A stretch of 36,807 bases of DNA from a virus, in IMG/VR virus record IMGVR_UViG_3300047564_004503, positions 1 through 36,807 of that record; one strand, 5' to 3'. Shown piece by piece: positions 1 to 6,096 of the stretch. The position numbers and the translations under genes were made by a program. The notes under the pieces are model-generated. The model was not told the origin of the DNA. It saw nothing but the letters and a program-made list of their open reading frames with translations, and did no database searches. Position 1 is the first letter of the stretch, and the number at the start of each line of letters is the position of its first letter.

Positions 1-21
1 CTCAGGGCACTGGGGACCCCT

Positions 22-27
22 TATAAT
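22..27 (+). promoter_or_regulatory. -10 element of first gene
   Basis: TATAAT lies 27 nt before the ATG at 54. The leader after it contains GGTAATCAAC, also found in the leaders after the -10 elements at 1958 and 3005. Any upstream operator would fall outside the window. Confidence 0.6.
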
Positions 28-53
28 ATGTGGGTAATCAACAAACGCCCTCA

Positions 54-482
54 ATGGCAACCCGCTCTCGCATTGGTCTTGAACTCTCTGACGGTTCTGT
101 TCTCTCTGCCTATCATCACTGGGATGGTTATCCTGAATGGTTGGGTCGTATTCTGAACACTCATTACAACAGCAAAGATGCTGTTGCCGAACTGATTGAC
201 GGTGGTGATATGTCCTGCTGCTGGACTGATGAAGTTTGGGACGCAAAACGTGATGCGAATGATGATTGCACCGTGAAGAAGTACGGTCCGATGTATTACT
301 CTCAGCGTGGCGAAGATTGTCCTCCTCGCCTTGATAACAACATTGGTGAATACCTTTGTGATGGTGAAGAGTATGCTTATCTCTTCCGCAATGGTGAATG
401 GGTGTGCTACAATATGAATCAGTTTGAAGATGACAAACTGCCTGAAATCGTTGAAATCCCCAAAGGAGCACTTGCGGTGTGA
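54..482 (+). CDS. Conserved phage protein of unknown function (142 aa)
   Basis: The ATG at 54 is preferred over an in-frame GTG at 30 because the -10 element at 22-27 would put the transcript start beyond that GTG. The N-terminal part (SRIGLELSDGSVLSAYHHWDGYPE, about residues 4-27, shown here only as a landmark split: SRIGLELSDG then YHHWDGYP) resembles small proteins common in cyanophages. It is acidic and rich in Cys, Trp and Tyr, with no signal peptide or membrane segment. The TGA stop lies inside the operator palindrome of the next promoter. I know no function for it; it is probably an early host-interaction protein, by inference from location only. Confidence 0.85.
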   Translation: MATRSRIGLELSDGSVLSAYHHWDGYPEWLGRILNTHYNSKDAVAELIDGGDMSCCWTDEVWDAKRDANDDCTVKKYGPMYYSQRGEDCPPRLDNNIGEYLCDGEEYAYLFRNGEWVCYNMNQFEDDKLPEIVEIPKGALAV

Positions 483-536
483 CACTCTGACAACTGGCAC
501 ACAGGGCATCCCAGACCCCTCTGGATGCCCTATAAT
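478..536 (+). promoter_or_regulatory. Operator palindrome plus -10 (site A)
   Basis: TGTGACA (478-484), a 10-nt gap and TGGCACA (495-501) are followed after 29 nt by TATAAT (531-536). The gap before the -10 contains a perfect 8-bp inverted repeat, GGGCATCC/GGATGCCC. The upstream gene's TGA stop is inside TGTGACA. It drives the gene at 559. Confidence 0.75.
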
Positions 537-558
537 ACATTCATAAGCAACAAACCCG

Positions 559-1014
559 ATGACTTCTGCTTTTCTCACCAAGGACTTCAGTGACTTCTGT
601 GCTCAACGTGATGCACAGAATACCATCCAACTGAACGTTGTCAAGTATTGTTGGCAACTGTGTGAAGCACTGCGTCAGAACTACATTGATTATAGCATTC
701 GGTCTCACAAGCGTGGTGTAGAACTGGGTGAGAATGCCCACTATCATATTGCCTGCATTCAGGATTTGCGGAATGGTAAGTGTGATTATGATTTCACCTT
801 TGAGTCTGGTAAGAAGTATCACAAAATCATTATGAATGCGAATGGTTCTCGTTCGGTTCACGCCTTTATAGATAAGAAGACTGGTGAAGTTTATAAGTCT
901 GCCAGTTGGAAATCTCCTGCCAAAGGTGTTCGTTATGACCTTCGCATCATTGAGCAGCGTGAATGGTTGTTTGAGAATGCCGATTGGAGCGGTTCTTATC
1001 TTTACGCAAAATGA
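559..1014 (+). CDS. Conserved cyanophage protein of unknown function (151 aa)
   Basis: The ATG lies 28 nt after the start of the -10 at 531, behind an A/C-rich leader (AGCAACAAACCCG) without a Shine-Dalgarno sequence. The C-terminal half has a pattern I recognise from cyanophage small proteins: a lysine-rich stretch with NANGSRSVHAFIDKKTGEVY, then SWKSPAKGVRY, ending in WSGSYLYAK. This suggests a compact conserved domain, but I cannot name a function. The stop overlaps the start of the next gene (ATGA), so the two are probably translated together. Confidence 0.85.
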   Translation: MTSAFLTKDFSDFCAQRDAQNTIQLNVVKYCWQLCEALRQNYIDYSIRSHKRGVELGENAHYHIACIQDLRNGKCDYDFTFESGKKYHKIIMNANGSRSVHAFIDKKTGEVYKSASWKSPAKGVRYDLRIIEQREWLFENADWSGSYLYAK

Positions 1015-1421
1015 AAAAACTTTTTCTACTCTCTGCACTTCTGTTTGCTCCGATGCCTGTGATGGCACAGCAAGTGAATCAGTTTGGAGTCTGTACTCAA
1101 TATCAGGAAGTATATGTTCCCGGAGGTTATGATGAGTACGGGAATTACTATCCGGGTGGAGTACAGACTCAATCCTATAATGTTCCTTGCAATCAGGTTT
1201 CTGGTGGTAGTTGGAATGGTAATCAGGGGTACTATGGTGGAGGAAATGGTTATTATGGTCGGGCAACAAATCCTAACTGCAATCCAACCAGAACTCTTCT
1301 TGGTGCTGTTTTAGGTGGAGCAATCGGACGATCTATGACTAGCACTCCCAACAATCGTAATAATCGTGGTTGGGCAACTGCACTTGGAGCATCACTTGGA
1401 GGACTTGCATTCGTCTGCTGA
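1011..1421 (+). CDS. Secreted or membrane glycine-zipper protein (136 aa)
   Basis: The start codon overlaps the previous stop (ATGA at 1011). Residues 1-19 form a clear signal peptide: MKK, a Leu/Phe/Ala core and a VMA cleavage site before QQ. The middle is Gly/Tyr/Asn-rich with Cys residues at intervals. Residues about 100-136 (GAVLGGAIGRS, later ALGASLGGLAF) look like a glycine-zipper two-pass hairpin of the 17-kDa surface-antigen type. It probably inserts in the host envelope. A role in lysis, superinfection exclusion or surface change is possible but not shown by the sequence. Confidence 0.8.
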   Translation: MKKLFLLSALLFAPMPVMAQQVNQFGVCTQYQEVYVPGGYDEYGNYYPGGVQTQSYNVPCNQVSGGSWNGNQGYYGGGNGYYGRATNPNCNPTRTLLGAVLGGAIGRSMTSTPNNRNNRGWATALGASLGGLAFVC

Positions 1422-1425
1422 TTAT

Positions 1426-1558
1426 GACTGCTAAAGACAAACTTATTTTTGTTTCTTCGTTCATTTGGTTTTTGCACTGGGGTCAATGTCTTACGTCACG
1501 TATTCTGGATACGGTTATTCTAAACGCCTCTGTGAGGACGTTACCTTTTGGTTTCTGA
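1426..1558 (+). CDS. Possible small membrane peptide (44 aa), overlapping
   Basis: The ATG follows the preceding TGA by 4 nt, in the same TGATTATG stop-start arrangement found before the genes at 2584 and 9804. Residues 6-20 are hydrophobic and aromatic (KLIFVSSFIWFLHWG). Its last 72 nt overlap the metallopeptidase start in another frame, so the C-terminal half is suspect. It is either a real short membrane peptide or only the spacer before the next gene. Confidence 0.35.
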
Positions 1559-1962
1559 ATAAGTTTCTTCCACGCCATAAGATTGATGTGGAAATCCTAC
1601 ATCGTGGTCTGAAGCGTGAGGGTGCTTATGGATATTGTGATGTATCTGGAGAGACTCAACGCCCCCGTGAGTTCCTGATTGAACTTGACACTCATATGCC
1701 CAAAGAGTTGTATATACAAACTCTTTTGCACGAACTGACTCATCTGCGGCAATGGGTGGCAGGTTCGCTGCGGATGCGTTACGGGAAATTGTGTTATTCT
1801 AAAGAACCCGTTGAAAATTATGAGTATTGGCATCAACCACACGAAATAGAGGCACGGGAACAGGAAGAGACACTATATCTGGAGTACCTACAGGAGAAAG
1901 AGGGTGTGCCAGTCCAAGAGGTGGCACACTACTTCCCGAACCGCCTGATGCAGGCAGTATAA
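1486..1962 (+). CDS. SprT-like zinc metallopeptidase (158 aa)
   Basis: The sequence LLHELTHLRQW contains the zinc-binding HExxH motif at residues 82-86. The later HEIEAREQEE supplies a plausible third ligand. This arrangement is typical of the minigluzincin/SprT-like peptidases common in cyanophages. I chose ATG 1486 because the upstream in-frame start gives an unrelated N-terminus, whereas MSYVTYSGYGYSK fits the family. The substrate is unknown. The C-terminal codons contain a perfect copy of the operator palindrome (1905-1928), and its TAA stop overlaps the -10 of the next gene. Confidence 0.8.
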   Translation: MSYVTYSGYGYSKRLCEDVTFWFLNKFLPRHKIDVEILHRGLKREGAYGYCDVSGETQRPREFLIELDTHMPKELYIQTLLHELTHLRQWVAGSLRMRYGKLCYSKEPVENYEYWHQPHEIEAREQEETLYLEYLQEKEGVPVQEVAHYFPNRLMQAV

Positions 1963-1963
1963 T
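1905..1963 (+). promoter_or_regulatory. Operator palindrome plus -10 inside a coding sequence (site M)
   Basis: TGTGCCA (1905-1911), N10 and TGGCACA (1922-1928) lie entirely inside the metallopeptidase gene. With one flanking base on each side the palindrome is 8 bp per arm. After 29 nt comes TATAAT (1958-1963), which overlaps the TAA stop. It drives the operon starting at 1991. Confidence 0.7.
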
Positions 1964-1981
1964 TACAAGGTAATCAACGGA
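1958..1981 (+). repeat. Leader repeat, copy 1
   Basis: A 24-nt stretch starting TATAATTACAAGG and ending CAACGGA is identical to 3005-3028. It covers the -10 element and the start of the 5' leader of the gene at 1991. Confidence 0.8.
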
Positions 1982-1990
1982 ACCCCGACC

Positions 1991-2206
1991 GTGACTCTCC
2001 CCTCCTACAACGCCATTCAGTTTCGTTCTAAAGAGGAGCACCAGGCAGCACTGTATGATGCCTGCCTGCTGATTGTCAACACCTACAATCAATCCGAACT
2101 GCTTGATGGTTATTGCTTCGATCACGGTAAAACTGAAACTGTAACTTCATACGACTTTATGAAGTTTGCCCGCCGCATTCTCAACGACATCGCTGAAGGT
2201 AACTGA
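1991..2206 (+). CDS. Small protein of unknown function (71 aa)
   Basis: It is read from a GTG at 1991. The GTG start is supported by the duplicated leader: in the second copy the ATG at 3036 lies at nearly the same distance from the -10 (31 against 33 nt). The protein is an acidic, mostly helical-looking small protein (MTLPSYNAIQFRSK, then an Ala/Cys/Leu-rich stretch). No motif is recognised. It is the first gene of a tightly packed operon. Confidence 0.7.
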   Translation: MTLPSYNAIQFRSKEEHQAALYDACLLIVNTYNQSELLDGYCFDHGKTETVTSYDFMKFARRILNDIAEGN

Positions 2207-2207
2207 A

Positions 2208-2417
2208 ATGACTGAATTCTACGATTACGTTCTTTCTTTCTACGGCAAGGATGGCATCTATCCGATGGGTGCTACTCTGACTCTTGTTCGCAAGGCAACT
2301 CAGGACCTGATTCGCATTCTTAAAATCAAAGGTGAAGAGTTCTGTGGTGATAGTATTGATCGTGAACTTGTCCGTGACCTTCTGATTTCCAAGTACAATC
2401 TGCAACTCTCCAAATGA
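2208..2417 (+). CDS. Conserved cyanophage small protein (69 aa)
   Basis: The ATG is at 2208, 1 nt after the previous TGA. The pattern MTEFYDYVLSFYGKDGIYPMG followed by TLVRKAT and CGDSIDRELVRDLL (each a separate piece) is one I recognise from several cyanophage small proteins without an assigned function. It looks helical, with no membrane segment. The stop overlaps the next start. Confidence 0.8.
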   Translation: MTEFYDYVLSFYGKDGIYPMGATLTLVRKATQDLIRILKIKGEEFCGDSIDRELVRDLLISKYNLQLSK

Positions 2418-2581
2418 AGAACTATCGCATGGTGATTGAGTATTGGGATTTTGATGAGAATGGGAAACTATTTGAGGAAAGGTTTGTTCGCTCACGTTCA
2501 TCCTGTGGTAAGATTGCTGATGATTACCTAGCACAAGACCGCACTAATCTCATTCGCTCTGTAGAAGTCACTCCTCTCTGA
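2414..2581 (+). CDS. Small protein of unknown function (55 aa)
   Basis: The ATGA overlap with the previous gene sets the start. The predicted protein begins MKNYRMVIEYWDFDENGK and then has an Arg/Ser-rich centre. The short alternating beginning suggests a beta-hairpin. No motif is recognised. It is followed by TGATTATG, the stop-start junction used repeatedly in this region. Confidence 0.7.
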   Translation: MKNYRMVIEYWDFDENGKLFEERFVRSRSSCGKIADDYLAQDRTNLIRSVEVTPL

Positions 2582-2583
2582 TT

Positions 2584-2793
2584 ATGGCACTCTCTAACAA
2601 CACAATCATCAAACTGTCCGAGGCACTTTCTAAGGATGTTGCCGATTATATTATGGATGATGAGCGGTTCTTTGAACTGCTGGCAGAATTGATTCCTGAT
2701 GCAATTCATGCTAAACTTGGTGATGTGGATATGCAAGTATCCGCCGAACTGACGATGTGTTTGTCCGAACGTCTTATTCTAAAAGGTGTATGA
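2584..2793 (+). CDS. Small helical protein of unknown function (69 aa)
   Basis: The ATG lies 2 nt after the upstream TGA. It is an acidic all-helical protein (MALSNNTIIKLSEALSK at the N-terminus) with DERFFELLAELIPDAI in the middle. Similar small proteins occur in cyanophages, but I know no function. The stop overlaps the next start in an ATGA, suggesting translational coupling. Confidence 0.75.
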   Translation: MALSNNTIIKLSEALSKDVADYIMDDERFFELLAELIPDAIHAKLGDVDMQVSAELTMCLSERLILKGV

Positions 2794-3002
2794 ATAAAAA
2801 AGTAGAAATTAGTGTAAATCTAAATGCACATGAGTTAGGTATTCTCCTGTCTGCACTTCAAAAACTTGAAAATATTGACGAAATTTATCTTGCAAAAGAC
2901 TACGGAAGTGTTCCGGCACTGTATGATAAACTTCATGCCCTCTGGGAGCAGGTGGACACTTCGCAAACTGGTCTAAGGTACGATGTCGTGCCGTCTTTCT
3001 GA
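2790..3002 (+). CDS. Small protein of unknown function (70 aa)
   Basis: It begins in an ATGA overlap and reads MNKKVEISVNLNAHELG, then SALQKLENIDEIYL. It looks like a mixed beta/helical small domain. It is more AT-rich than its neighbours, so it may have a separate origin. It ends just before the second copy of the duplicated leader. Confidence 0.7.
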   Translation: MNKKVEISVNLNAHELGILLSALQKLENIDEIYLAKDYGSVPALYDKLHALWEQVDTSQTGLRYDVVPSF

Positions 3003-3004
3003 CC

Positions 3005-3028
3005 TATAATTACAAGGTAATCAACGGA
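3005..3028 (+). promoter_or_regulatory. -10 and leader repeat, copy 2
   Basis: TATAAT (3005-3010) begins a 24-nt stretch identical to 1958-1981. Unlike copy 1, no TGGCACA lies 28-30 nt upstream, so this promoter lacks the operator. Confidence 0.65.
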
Positions 3029-3035
3029 GCGCCCC

Positions 3036-3284
3036 ATGCAACTGTCTGCAATCTCTCAAATCGACGGCAAACCTTCGATGACTGTTGACTACTATCCCAT
3101 CAAAGACAGCACTCAGTTTATGTTCAAGGTGCTGAAGTTTCGTGGTGTTGACACCATGAGCACCAAGTGTATCACCATTCATGACTTTGAGAGTGAGATG
3201 GAAGAGCGTATTGGTATGGGTTGGGAAGTGACCAACTTTAACACCGAAGTCAAGAATGTCAATCCTATGAATGGTGCCTGCTGA
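3036..3284 (+). CDS. Small protein of unknown function (82 aa)
   Basis: The ATG is at 3036, 31 nt after the start of the -10 element. It has MQLSAISQIDGKPSM at the N-terminus and a beta-rich middle (FMFKVLKFRGVDTM). The C-terminal part has GMGWEVTNFNTEVKNV. No motif is recognised. The TGA overlaps the ATG of the next gene. Confidence 0.75.
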   Translation: MQLSAISQIDGKPSMTVDYYPIKDSTQFMFKVLKFRGVDTMSTKCITIHDFESEMEERIGMGWEVTNFNTEVKNVNPMNGAC

Positions 3285-3442
3285 TGAAATCTAAAGAAGT
3301 TACCTGCATCTTTTTTGCGTTCATTGCCATTCTGATGTGGAATGGTATTCTCATCAAACGTGACAAAGAGTTATTCAAGGCATATGATCAAGCATGTGCC
3401 GCACTTCCCCAACCTCATCCCGATTGCCGTTATTCCAAATGA
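3284..3442 (+). CDS. Small single-pass membrane protein (52 aa)
   Basis: TGATG overlap sets the start. Residues 6-24 (VTCIFFAFIAILMWNGILI) form one hydrophobic segment, flanked by MKSKE and KRDKE, with a Pro/Cys-containing tail. It may insert in the host cytoplasmic or thylakoid membrane. No family is recognised. Confidence 0.65.
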   Translation: MKSKEVTCIFFAFIAILMWNGILIKRDKELFKAYDQACAALPQPHPDCRYSK

Positions 3443-3582
3443 ATCAAGTTCCTTCTCTTCTCTGGTATCAGTATCTGAATGTTCTGAAGCGGGATGCTCC
3501 TGAACTGATTGATGAATATATTGAGAACACTGCCGCAAAATTAGAACTGACTGTTGATTACTTTGTTGCAGAGTTTCTATGA
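3439..3582 (+). CDS. Small protein of unknown function (47 aa)
   Basis: The start is in an ATGA overlap, and its own stop overlaps the next start in the same way. It is acidic and helical (LLWYQYLNVLKRDAPELIDEY). No motif is recognised. The unbroken coupling on both sides is the main support for it being translated. Confidence 0.65.
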   Translation: MNQVPSLLWYQYLNVLKRDAPELIDEYIENTAAKLELTVDYFVAEFL

Positions 3583-3761
3583 ACAATAACATTAAGATTC
3601 TACTTGCTCTGGAGCAATTGGAAAATGTGATGACACTGCTTGAGGGTAATCAGTGGGAAATGTTTGTCTCACATCATCTGATTCCAGTTCAGTATGAATT
3701 AAGACGCCAGTTGACAAATCTCTCACATTCAACTAAAATTAAGGAGTCCAAAACAAATTGA
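3579..3761 (+). CDS. Small helical protein of unknown function (60 aa)
   Basis: It starts in an ATGA overlap. Residues 5-25 form a Leu-rich amphipathic helix and the C-terminal tail is Lys/Ser-rich. AAGGAGT before its end is a good Shine-Dalgarno for the next gene at 3763. No function can be assigned. Confidence 0.65.
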   Translation: MNNNIKILLALEQLENVMTLLEGNQWEMFVSHHLIPVQYELRRQLTNLSHSTKIKESKTN

Positions 3762-3762
3762 A

Positions 3763-3996
3763 ATGAAAAATCTGTATATTGTCGATTATTGGGTTCCGTT
3801 TCCTTCATCTGAATATGGTGGAGTCATTAATGTTGTCGCAGAGAATGAAAATGAATGCCATGACATTTTGCTGAACTGGAGAGATGATTATAACTCTTCA
3901 CACGATAGTCGAATTATGGAAAATGTTCAAAAGTCTGTACGCTTCGCTCTCTCTGAAGATGCAGATTCACAAGTCGTCGATGCATTTATCACCTGA
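3763..3996 (+). CDS. Small protein of unknown function (77 aa)
   Basis: Preceded by AAGGAG about 18 nt upstream, inside the previous gene. It has MKNLYIVDYWVPFPSSEYGG, then VINVVAENENECHDILL: a beta strand, then a helix, as in small ferredoxin-like folds. No motif is recognised. The TGA overlaps the next ATG. Confidence 0.7.
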   Translation: MKNLYIVDYWVPFPSSEYGGVINVVAENENECHDILLNWRDDYNSSHDSRIMENVQKSVRFALSEDADSQVVDAFIT

Positions 3997-4160
3997 TGGA
4001 AAAACTTTATCGTATTGAAGGGTTCTCTACAACTGGATGGGGACCAATGGCAGAAACCGATTTCAAACTTACCAAAGAGCAAGCAAAGCAAAGATTAGAG
4101 CACTATCTTTCTGAAGGTATTTCACCTGATCGTCTTCGGGCAGTTCCTGATAATGGTTGA
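3996..4160 (+). CDS. Conserved cyanophage small protein (54 aa)
   Basis: It starts in a TGATG overlap. The beginning (KLYRIEGFSTTGW) and the end (KLTKEQAKQRLEHYL, then DRLRAVPDN) follow a pattern I recognise from many cyanophage small proteins of unknown function. Overlaps the next gene by 8 nt. Confidence 0.75.
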   Translation: MEKLYRIEGFSTTGWGPMAETDFKLTKEQAKQRLEHYLSEGISPDRLRAVPDNG

Positions 4161-4431
4161 CTTTCCACATTTGCCACCACAAGGTTATTCTTATGAGAGC
4201 GAATCCTTCAAGCGCAATGTCATTGCAATTTGGATTCGCAATCATCATGAGTTTAGTTACAATGGTGGCAATTCTGTTCGCAGCATCTGGGGATTCTACA
4301 ACTCAAAGACAAAAGAATACTTCGCTCCTGTCAACTCTAAGACAGTCGGCAAGTGTGTAAAGATTGAGAGCACGACTCCCTATACTGCGATGCAATTAAA
4401 ACAGACTCCTCTGACTGCGGCATTTTTATGA
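4153..4431 (+). CDS. Small protein of unknown function (92 aa)
   Basis: The ATG lies in the end of the previous gene. It is a mixed beta/helix protein with SFKRNVIAIWIRNHHEFSY and SVRSIWGFYNSKTKEYFAPV. The second part looks like a beta meander that could bind a ligand or nucleic acid. No family is recognised. The stop overlaps the next start (ATGA). Confidence 0.75.
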   Translation: MVDFPHLPPQGYSYESESFKRNVIAIWIRNHHEFSYNGGNSVRSIWGFYNSKTKEYFAPVNSKTVGKCVKIESTTPYTAMQLKQTPLTAAFL

Positions 4432-4694
4432 GTTACAATCCAAAGGTCAATGATTATGTAAAATGGTCAAAAGGTGCCGAAGGATGGGTCTATTTTAAGT
4501 GCTCAGAATACATCACCATTGAGACTGATATACGTCCTAAAGAATGTGAAAATGGATGTCCACTTCACTCCAATTATCATGTTTTGATTCTTTGCTATCG
4601 TGACCAATGGAAAGATCTTACTTATATCAAATCAAGGCAATCAGTACATGAAACAGAAAACAATCTGGAGACTCTGGGCGAAGGCAATCGGTGA
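4428..4694 (+). CDS. Conserved cyanophage small protein (88 aa)
   Basis: It starts in an ATGA overlap. The N-terminal MSYNPKVNDYVKWSKGAEGW and the later YITIETDIRPKECENG look like an SH3-like beta barrel. Four Cys lie in the central part, perhaps a metal or disulfide site. The last 15 residues overlap the next gene and may be a recent extension, since they have no hydrophobic pattern. Confidence 0.75.
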   Translation: MSYNPKVNDYVKWSKGAEGWVYFKCSEYITIETDIRPKECENGCPLHSNYHVLILCYRDQWKDLTYIKSRQSVHETENNLETLGEGNR

Positions 4695-4884
4695 GAAAGC
4701 ATCCAAGTGTGATAAAGAGTCCGATTCAATTGCTCTCATTCGCACATTTATATTCACTACATATCTGATTACAAATTTGTTTATTATTGCCGGAGTTGTT
4801 AGGCATTGGAATGATGAAGTACCAAGTCACATACATCAGGAAGAAAAAGAACAAAGAATCGAAGCAAACGGCAGTTTTCTATAA
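4648..4884 (+). CDS. Small single-pass membrane protein (78 aa)
   Basis: I chose ATG 4648 (MKQKTIWRLWAKAIGEKASK) over upstream starts because the shorter form matches the cyanophage pattern. Residues 31-51 (IRTFIFTTYLITNLFIIAGVV, the core from IRT to AGV) are a clear membrane segment, with a charged N-terminal region. It overlaps both neighbours, by 47 nt upstream and 71 nt downstream, so its C-terminal tail may be an extension. Confidence 0.7.
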   Translation: MKQKTIWRLWAKAIGEKASKCDKESDSIALIRTFIFTTYLITNLFIIAGVVRHWNDEVPSHIHQEEKEQRIEANGSFL

Positions 4885-4966
4885 GATTGAAGATGCTATT
4901 CAATGGGAGAATTATGTTCTTTCACAAGGGTACAAGGACTCTGAAATCATTCCATTATTCTCTTAG
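4814..4966 (+). CDS. Small basic protein of unknown function (50 aa)
   Basis: It begins MKYQVTYIRKKKNKESK and then has AVFYKIEDAIQWENYV, a beta-basic loop-helix layout I recognise from cyanophage small proteins. An in-frame ATG one codon earlier (4811) is possible. The first 71 nt overlap the previous gene. It is the last plus-strand gene before the minus-strand endonuclease. Confidence 0.65.
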   Translation: MKYQVTYIRKKKNKESKQTAVFYKIEDAIQWENYVLSQGYKDSEIIPLFS

Positions 4967-5045
4967 TACGAGACTGTGAGCAACATAAGACTTAAGGACC
5001 AATTGGATTATGTGTATATTACATTCAAAGAGGTGCTGAAGATAC

Positions 5046-5795
5046 TCATCCATAAAACCAATAGAAACCCCTCCAACTATACTTACCTGGATTCTTCAGA
5101 CTCTTAAGAATCGGATTCTTATCGGCACTTTCAAAAGAACGTACTGCTTCTGAGATAGACTCACACCGAGGACCAATTAATCCTGTCTTTTTATCGACAC
5201 CAAATACCGATCTCTTTTTATTCTTCTCTTCTAATAACTGCCATTTATATCCGTATGCAGTTCTACCTGTACGGGCAGCAAGTAGAATGTTAGAATTGTT
5301 TTTCGGATTACCTGTCACTTGCTCTGCTGCTACTCTTGCAGATTCATAGTCTTTACATAATCCAGTTTCTAAATTCTTTCCACGTATCTTTAGTCCAAAG
5401 TGTTTACCATCTCCTCTTGTAGTTTCATTCCATGGTTGTAGGTGTGGTGATGGTGGTTTCTTTTTAACCTTTTTAGGAGGAGAGATAGGTTGTTCTTTGA
5501 TGACTGGTACAGGAGTGATAGGTTTCTCAATGAGAGTATTGTATTCAGGTTTATATTTCTCTATCCAGTAGTTTGTTCTGGATTCTATTTCATTCTCATG
5601 ACATTCATCAAGTTCTCTTATCATGAAGTTATGAGTACCATATTCACGAAATGCTTTATGTAAGGGTTCAGAAGACATTCTCTTTGAGCGTTCAATGTGA
5701 TTCACCCATTCCTTATTCATTGCAAGTGATGTGTTTCCGATGTATTTGTGCTCGTTTTGTTTGTTGAGAATAAGGTAGATGATTCCTCTTGACAT
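5046..5795 (-). CDS. GIY-YIG homing-type endonuclease with NUMOD-like repeats (249 aa)
   Basis: This is the only minus-strand gene. Residues 1-90 form a GIY-YIG nuclease domain: GIIYLILNK, then KYIGNTSL, the HIERSKR helix and the helix with the catalytic Glu (SRTNYWIEKYKPEYN). A Pro/Lys-rich linker (about 92-118) follows. The C-terminal part has two repeats of about 50 residues with the NUMOD1/IENR1 pattern (YESARVAAEQV...GYKWQLL and SISEAVRSF...WRGFYWFYG), which bind DNA in homing endonucleases. There is no intron sign, so it is probably free-standing, like T4 Seg proteins. Its start lies 2 nt from the iteron at 5797, so its transcription begins in the origin-like region. Confidence 0.85.
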   Translation of the reverse strand: MSRGIIYLILNKQNEHKYIGNTSLAMNKEWVNHIERSKRMSSEPLHKAFREYGTHNFMIRELDECHENEIESRTNYWIEKYKPEYNTLIEKPITPVPVIKEQPISPPKKVKKKPPSPHLQPWNETTRGDGKHFGLKIRGKNLETGLCKDYESARVAAEQVTGNPKNNSNILLAARTGRTAYGYKWQLLEEKNKKRSVFGVDKKTGLIGPRCESISEAVRSFESADKNPILKSLKNPGKYSWRGFYWFYG

Positions 5796-5796
5796 A

Positions 5797-5856
5797 ATGT
5801 ATTGTATGGTGATATAATAGTGTATATAGTATGGTATATGTGATGTATTGTATGGT
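5797..5856 (+). repeat. 14-bp direct repeats (iterons)
   Basis: ATGTATTGTATGGT occurs at 5797-5810 and, identical, at 5843-5856. A partial copy (GTATGGT) lies between them at 5829-5835. The copies start 46 bp apart, and the first sits 2 nt upstream of the endonuclease start codon on the other strand. Confidence 0.8.
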
Positions 5857-5864
5857 ATTTTGAT

Positions 5865-5913
5865 TGTGGAAAAAGGTGTGGAAAACTTGGTGATTTGTGG
5901 AAACTGTGGAAAA
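5865..5913 (-). promoter_or_regulatory. Four tandem DnaA-type boxes
   Basis: TGTGGAAAA is at 5865-5873, 5877-5885 and 5905-5913, with TGTGGAAAC at 5896-5904, all in one orientation. The complement, TTTTCCACA, is the DnaA box form described for cyanobacteria. Four boxes in 49 bp are unlikely by chance in AT-rich DNA. Binding by host DnaA is an inference. Confidence 0.6.
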
Positions 5914-6096
5914 ATATATGTGAGCGTTTTATAACAAAGTTAATATTGTGTAATAATTGAGTATTGTGAGTAAATGCTGGTTCTTATAATTAAATGGTCG
6001 TTCTTATAGCAACCTAAGCAGGTATAGCATAAGACACGCAGTTTGTCAACCCCCACGCCGCCCGAAAAACTATGAGACCCACACAGACTCATGAAT

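Noticed and set aside
541-1269. 242-codon open frame on the minus strand
   Set aside because: It is the complement of two plus-strand genes with signal peptide, ATGA coupling and promoter; composition is that of a shadow frame.
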